Under the pieces are notes generated by a model, which did not search any database, was not told the DNA's origin, and saw only the letters and a program-made list of their open reading frames with translations. The translations under genes were made by a program, and so were the position numbers. Shown here one piece after another: positions 59,994 to 64,000 of a DNA stretch of 64,000 nt. Numbering within the stretch: the stretch's first letter is position 1; every line of letters starts with the position of its first letter. The DNA comes from Flavobacteriales bacterium UBA6051 (lineage in GTDB: Bacteria; Bacteroidota; Bacteroidia; Flavobacteriales_D; Crocinitomicaceae): positions 89,446 to 153,445 of the forward strand of contig DIYP01000011.1 of NCBI GenBank assembly GCA_002427735.1, read 5' to 3'.

Positions 59994-61019
59994 TCAAGTG
60001 CTAATTCCTTTGTTTCTAGCGAAATCTTCAAGATCTTTTTTACCATTAAGTCCCAGCTTGGCTTCTATGTTCTTCTTGTGAGTAATAACAGTATCACGCG
60101 ATATAAAAAGTTTCTCTGCAATGACTGAATAACTGGATTCAATATTCCTTAAAACTTCCAATTCACGTTCTGACAAAGACGAAATACTCCTTTCATTACC
60201 CATTCGAGTTCGAAGTTCTTCTAGCCGTTCCTTGAGGTTTTCATTCTCCTGAATATATGCGTCGATTTTCGTTTGAGTTCTGTTCTGCTCAGAAACAAGT
60301 GAAGTTCGTATGTCAAGTAACCATTCGTAACCAAATGAAATCAATATAATGGCCAAAATCATGTGGCAAATCATAGCAGCCGCAGAAAGTAGATCGTAAT
60401 GTGTTACTTCGAATAATGGCGAAAATGTCAATTGAATGCCGACCAATGCAACAGAAAGAATTATACTAACGGTCAGTAAGGAAGTCCTCATGCCTTTTTT
60501 CGAATTACTCTGAAAAATAATGGCGAAACCAAGTAAAAGATATGTTGCCGTTGAGTACACCAAATCAATGTAATTCACAATAGCTCCGCTGTCCTTTTCA
60601 TTTTTCCAGGCAAATGAATAAACCATTACAAGTATTATGTTTGATGCCAATACGATCAAGGCCCAACGCATCCTATTTCGAAAAAATGCCAGTTCGCCTG
60701 GTATTCTCTCAAATGCACTACTGAAAAATGGCAATGAAGCAATGAAAAAGGCATTGTTGTAAGCCGAAAACGTTTTTATAATCAGCGATGACTCACCGGG
60801 CTTCATTAACCCTGTGAATCTATATGCGTCCATAAATACCCACATTAGAAAAGCCCCGGCAAGTAGTAAAAGTCCTATATCTTTCCGATGAATAGCATCA
60901 ATACTCACGATTCTTCTCCAAAGAGAAATCAGAAAGAAAGAAGCACATCCACAAATGACCAAGTGAATCAATCGAAAGGATTCAATTTTACTCAACTCGA
61001 ATAGTTCCAACTCAAACAT
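59994..61019 (-). CDS. LuxR-type transcriptional regulator with multi-helix membrane domain
   Basis: 341 residues. Residues about 14-235 hold seven predicted membrane helices (LIHLVICGCASFFLISLWRR; LLLLAGAFLMWVFMDAYRF; MRWALIVLASNIILVMVYSF), followed by a coiled-coil linker (about 240-270, ENLKERLEELRTRM). The C-terminal 65 residues are a LuxR-type helix-turn-helix: LSERELEVLRNIESSYSVIA, EKLFISRDTVITHKKNIEAK. It therefore reads a membrane signal and binds DNA directly. It lies upstream of the P-domain T9SS gene on the same strand (119 nt), behind the TAACCA repeats. Confidence 0.88.
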   Translation of the reverse strand: MFELELFELSKIESFRLIHLVICGCASFFLISLWRRIVSIDAIHRKDIGLLLLAGAFLMWVFMDAYRFTGLMKPGESSLIIKTFSAYNNAFFIASLPFFSSAFERIPGELAFFRNRMRWALIVLASNIILVMVYSFAWKNEKDSGAIVNYIDLVYSTATYLLLGFAIIFQSNSKKGMRTSLLTVSIILSVALVGIQLTFSPLFEVTHYDLLSAAAMICHMILAIILISFGYEWLLDIRTSLVSEQNRTQTKIDAYIQENENLKERLEELRTRMGNERSISSLSERELEVLRNIESSYSVIAEKLFISRDTVITHKKNIEAKLGLNGKKDLEDFARNKGIST

Positions 61020-61095
61020 ACTTTGAAGTTAAAAATTTTATCCGCTCGATTGTTAATCAAAGCTTGGTGATCTGCATCGTTAGTCAGGTTTCAAA

Positions 61096-61230
61096 CTAGT
61101 TTTCAATAACCATCTCGCCTCTTGCCGGATAGCCCGAGGTGATAATGTACTCTACGGCTTTTGCAAAAGATGGCAAATAAGGGTGTCCCCATGGACTGCT
61201 TCCAATACTGGTTGAGTTGAGCAAATGAGC
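61096..61230 (-). pseudogene. Possible 3' remnant of a lost gene
   Basis: The 286-bp gap between the LuxR-type gene and cysM holds a 44-codon open stretch on the minus strand with no start codon near its 5' end. It reads like a real protein tail (HPYLPSFAKAVEYIITSGYP, then ARGEMVIEN and stop TAG). A short second-frame piece upstream (HPDNYPELICST) may be the continuation after a frameshift. I do not recognise the family. Chance is not excluded. Confidence 0.3.
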
Positions 61231-61305
61231 TCAGGGTAATTATCTGGATGTCAATTTCGAGGAGTGCAGAATTCACATATCGAATTGAAATTAACCCAAA
61301 TTCGC

Positions 61306-62181
61306 TTATTGAATAATCCCAGAAGACAAATACCGATCTCCTCTGTCACATACGATAAATACTACACATCCACTTTCAATCTCATTTATAACTTGTAAAG
61401 CAGCGTAATACGCTCCTCCACTGCTAATTCCAGCAAATATCCCCTCTTCTTTTGCTAGTAATCTGGCATGAGTTTCTGCATTGCTTTGCTCAACATCAAT
61501 TGTTTGATCTACGAAATCAGCGCTGAATATTCGAGGTATCATTTCGTTGCTCCACTTTCTAATTCCCGGAATTTTGGCTCCCTCTGCCGGCTGGGCTCCC
61601 ACAATTTTTGTCCCTGACGATTTTTCTTTTAAAAATCTGGACACCCCCATAATCGTTCCTGTCGTGCCCATTGCCGAAACGAAATGTGTGACCTTACCAT
61701 GGGTGCCATTCCAAATTTCCGGCCCGGTTGACTGATAGTGTGCTTGCCAATTGTTCGGATTGTCAAACTGATTCAAGATTTTATACCCTTTCTCATTAGC
61801 TAGCTTTAGCGCAAAACTCCTTGAGTATTCAATACCCTTCTCAGCTGGGGTTAGAATTACATCGGCCCCGTAAGCTTTCATGGTTAAAATCCTCTCCTGC
61901 GTTGAGTTTTCTGGCATCACAATGGAAATATTGATTCCCATCAGGTTTCCAACCATAGACAAAGCGATACCTGTATTCCCACTTGTTGCTTCAATTACTG
62001 TGTCTCCGTTTTGAAGATTTCCTGCGCGCATTTCCTGCAGGATCATGTTATAGGCAGCTCGATCCTTAACACTACCTCCCGGATTAACACCTTCTAATTT
62101 TGCCAGGAGTTGAACATTCGGCTTACCGGATTTTAATTCAATCAGAGGAGTGTTTCCTATGGTATCAAGTAAATGCATCAT
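61306..62181 (-). CDS. cysM: Cysteine synthase B (O-acetylserine sulfhydrylase)
   Basis: 291 residues. A pyridoxal-phosphate enzyme that makes cysteine from O-acetylserine and sulfide (or thiosulfate). Visible: GNTPLIEL, the cofactor lysine in NPGGSVKDRAA (Lys39), the phosphate-holding TSGNTG (66-71), substrate loop ISSGGAYYAA, and the C-terminal CDRGDRYLSSGI. The short length and the SVKDRAAYNM context fit the CysM rather than CysK branch. It overlaps cysE by 4 bp (ATGA), so the acetyl-serine maker and user are translated together. Confidence 0.93.
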   Translation of the reverse strand: MMHLLDTIGNTPLIELKSGKPNVQLLAKLEGVNPGGSVKDRAAYNMILQEMRAGNLQNGDTVIEATSGNTGIALSMVGNLMGINISIVMPENSTQERILTMKAYGADVILTPAEKGIEYSRSFALKLANEKGYKILNQFDNPNNWQAHYQSTGPEIWNGTHGKVTHFVSAMGTTGTIMGVSRFLKEKSSGTKIVGAQPAEGAKIPGIRKWSNEMIPRIFSADFVDQTIDVEQSNAETHARLLAKEEGIFAGISSGGAYYAALQVINEIESGCVVFIVCDRGDRYLSSGIIQ

Positions 62182-62903
62182 TTTCGTTCGATTGTCGGTT
62201 TGTAATAAACTTTAGAGTTGGGTTCGATACTAGTGGTTAGCCAAACATTACCGCCCACAATGCTGTTTTTGCCAACTACTGTTTCTCCACCGAGAACAGT
62301 AGCACCTGCGTAAAGAATTACATTGTCTTCTATTGTTGGATGTCGTTTGGCCGTGTGGTTCGCATCTTTTGGGTTCAATCCTCCAATAGTCACATTTTGA
62401 TACATGGAAACGTTGTCGCCAATTTCACTTGTTTCACCAATAACAATACCGGTACCATGATCAATAAAAAAAGATTCACCTATTCGGGCTCCAGGATGAA
62501 TGTCAATTCCGGTAAGGGAATGAGCATTTTCGGTAATCATCCTTGGAATCAATGCGATGTTCAGGTTGTAAAACAAGTGCGCAATACGATACGCCGCAAT
62601 TGCATAAAACCCGGGATATGTCAGAATAATCTCATGCTTGCTTTTTGCCGCCGGATCACCTCTAAAAATAGCTTCAATGTCCTTATCAAGTTTCTTTTTT
62701 TCTCCCGGAATCCTCTCAATGAATGTTTTCACGGTATCACGATAATCTGTTTCTTTTCGGATGATATTATTACTTAGAAGTGTTAGTAAGTCTTCCTTCA
62801 GGAAATCCAGATCGAAATCATCTTCGTTAACAACCCCAAGCCGTATTGGGTAAAGTTCATCAAGAATTACGTTAAATAATTTTGCGGCCTTTTTGTTGTA
62901 CAT
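62178..62903 (-). CDS. cysE: Serine O-acetyltransferase
   Basis: 241 residues. It acetylates serine to O-acetylserine, the substrate of cysM. Helical N-terminal part (to about 130), then left-handed beta-helix hexapeptide repeats: GIDIHPGARIGESFFIDHGT, GIVIGETSEIGDNVSMYQNV, TIGGLNPKDANHTAKRHPTI. His and Asp of the IDHGTG motif are the catalytic pair. The short form with the N-terminal domain is the EpsC/CysE type. The upstream flavoprotein gene ends 11 nt before. Confidence 0.95.
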   Translation of the reverse strand: MYNKKAAKLFNVILDELYPIRLGVVNEDDFDLDFLKEDLLTLLSNNIIRKETDYRDTVKTFIERIPGEKKKLDKDIEAIFRGDPAAKSKHEIILTYPGFYAIAAYRIAHLFYNLNIALIPRMITENAHSLTGIDIHPGARIGESFFIDHGTGIVIGETSEIGDNVSMYQNVTIGGLNPKDANHTAKRHPTIEDNVILYAGATVLGGETVVGKNSIVGGNVWLTTSIEPNSKVYYKPTIERK

Positions 62904-62914
62904 GTCTTAAAATT

Positions 62915-63925
62915 TTAAAATCCATTTACACCATTGACTGTGGTGTATTTCAATACATTCTTCTTCTCCGGGTGAATACGCGCAAATGCGGATTGAACAG
63001 CCAGAGTCCCTTCGTGGAATCCGCATAGAATGAGTTTCAACTTGTTTTCGTACGTGTTAACGTCTCCAATAGCGTAGATTCCAGGAATATTGGTAGAATA
63101 ATCGAGTATGTCAACTTGAATAGCATTCTTCGCAATATCGAGTCCCCAGGAGGCAATAGGTCCCAGCGCAGGCTTAAGTCCGAACAGTGGAATCAGATGA
63201 TCTGTTTCTTTGATAATCTCGCCTTCTGTTTTATGCTTTATCACCACGTGTTCCAGTTTTTCAAACCCTCTGACACCAATCACCTCAGCCTCCGTTATCA
63301 GTTTTATTTTACCGATATCTGCCAAATCCATTACACGTTGTACAGAATCTAGGTGACCGCGGAAAGAAGATCGTCTATGTACAAGAGATATCTCCGTTGC
63401 GATATTGTTATCAGCCAAGTAAATAGCCCAATCTAAAGCGGAATCGCCTCCGCCGGCAATAACTACATGCTTGTCTTGATACATTTGCGGATCTTTGATG
63501 ATATATTCAATCCCTTTGTCTTCAAACTGAGCGAGATTTTCAATAGGTGGCTTTCTTGGTTCAAAAACGCCCAAGCCTCCAGCGATCATGATTACAGGAG
63601 CTTTGTGAGTAGTACCTTTGTTAGTCGTGACAATGAACTGCTCATCCTCTGTTTTATCTATTGTTACTGCTGACTCACCAAGTGTAAAGCCTGGTTGAAA
63701 GGGGTTAATCTGCTCCATCAAGTTGTCGATAAGATCACCTGCAAGTATTGAAGGAAATCCAGGGATATCATAGATCGGCTTCTTTGGATAAATCTCCGAA
63801 CACTGTCCGCCTGGTTGTGGTAATGAGTCGATTAAATGGCAACGGAGCTTGAGTAATCCGGCTTCGAAAACCGTAAAAAGTCCAACGGGACCTGCCCCGA
63901 TAATAATTATGTCTGTTTGTATCAT
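62915..63925 (-). CDS. Ferredoxin-NADP reductase-like FAD oxidoreductase
   Basis: 336 residues. Thioredoxin-reductase-like fold without the redox CxxC pair: FAD motif IIIGAGPVGLFTVFEAG (about 7-23), then LPQPGGQCSEIYPKKPIYDI and PGFP, typical of the YumC-type ferredoxin-NADP reductases. The NADPH motif is HVVIAGGGDSALDWAIYLAD (about 150-170); the C-terminal FAD-binding motif is GIYAIGDVNTYENKLKLILC. It moves electrons between NADPH and ferredoxin, which fits sulfite reduction. It stands before cysE and cysM in one operon and overlaps the stop of the gene above it. Confidence 0.88.
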   Translation of the reverse strand: MIQTDIIIIGAGPVGLFTVFEAGLLKLRCHLIDSLPQPGGQCSEIYPKKPIYDIPGFPSILAGDLIDNLMEQINPFQPGFTLGESAVTIDKTEDEQFIVTTNKGTTHKAPVIMIAGGLGVFEPRKPPIENLAQFEDKGIEYIIKDPQMYQDKHVVIAGGGDSALDWAIYLADNNIATEISLVHRRSSFRGHLDSVQRVMDLADIGKIKLITEAEVIGVRGFEKLEHVVIKHKTEGEIIKETDHLIPLFGLKPALGPIASWGLDIAKNAIQVDILDYSTNIPGIYAIGDVNTYENKLKLILCGFHEGTLAVQSAFARIHPEKKNVLKYTTVNGVNGF

Positions 63926-64000
63926 TTCTGTTCTATTAATTGTTGCGTTATTTCATTTAACTCTTTTACTTTTTGCTGGAAGTCACCTTTACCCCCCCCC
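63922..64000 (-). CDS. C-terminal end of a gene cut by the window edge
   Basis: The last 22 codons read KGDFQQKVKELNEITQQLIE (then QK and stop TGA), with the stop overlapping the ATG of the flavoprotein (ATGA). In sulfate-assimilation operons of related bacteria the gene in this place is often the siroheme-making precorrin-2 dehydrogenase; that is only a guess from context. Upstream the frame runs into a C9 tract (63992-64000, plus strand). Confidence 0.5.
   Translation of the reverse strand, partial: GGGKGDFQQKVKELNEITQQLIEQK

Noticed and set aside
1..64000. Mobile elements, phage or integration sites
   Set aside because: No transposase, integrase, terminal inverted repeats or tRNA-associated direct repeats were seen; the S74 domain alone is not evidence of a prophage.

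Overview
The window reads as Bacteroidota, most likely a Flavobacteriales-type gliding or surface-active bacterium. Four independent signs support this: (1) seven or more proteins end in type IX secretion (T9SS) sorting domains, either the type A form (NxYPNPxxG) or the 'gliding motility-associated' type B form (FxPNxFTPDGD...); (2) many genes carry the Bacteroidota -7 promoter box TAnnTTTG just before their start, with poor Shine-Dalgarno sequences; (3) regulators are mainly LytTR, AraC-with-membrane-domain and LuxR-with-membrane-domain types; (4) the E1 alpha and beta chains of a 2-oxoacid dehydrogenase are fused. I found no rRNA, tRNA, CRISPR array, transposase or phage integration site.

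Layout. 1-7100: secreted proteins on the minus strand, namely two tandem paralogous gliding-motility/SprB-repeat proteins (the first cut by the window edge) flanking a two-gene cassette (small T9SS protein plus a self-processing S74 protein). 7300-18600: housekeeping genes: NADP-type glutamate dehydrogenase, fused 2-oxoacid dehydrogenase E1, LolA-like carrier, an esterase, a TonB receptor, a lipoprotein, uracil-DNA glycosylase, hemE and an OmpA-family protein. 18770-26940: a LytTR regulator facing a HisKA_2 kinase, a second copy of the secreted two-gene cassette, then an AraC-type membrane regulator followed by an unusual DoxX-S41 peptidase fusion. 26970-31400: RluA-type pseudouridine synthase, two lipoproteins and the hutF/hutG pair of histidine breakdown. 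31740-47050: two giant repeat adhesins (1532 and 2710 residues) flanking a small DUF72 / fructosamine-kinase / lipoprotein operon. 47320-53130: small membrane and enzyme genes, including a five-gene operon read away from a LytS/LytR two-component pair (53275-55022). 55178-58033: AraC regulator and a small cytochrome c / DUF420 / DUF3817 membrane cluster. 58264-61019: a P-domain-like T9SS protein and a LuxR-type membrane regulator. 61306-64000: cysteine synthesis (cysM, cysE) behind a ferredoxin-NADP reductase-like flavoprotein.

How the parts fit. The secreted proteins need the T9SS, whose machinery is not encoded here. The most striking structure is internal: both giant adhesins are built from higher-order repeats, blocks of three units (654 bp) in one and four units (945 bp) in the other, indicating growth by multi-unit duplication. 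The other recurring pattern is a -7 box placed 4-8 bases before the start codon of several genes, suggesting leaderless or nearly leaderless mRNAs. The same boxes were used here to choose between alternative starts.
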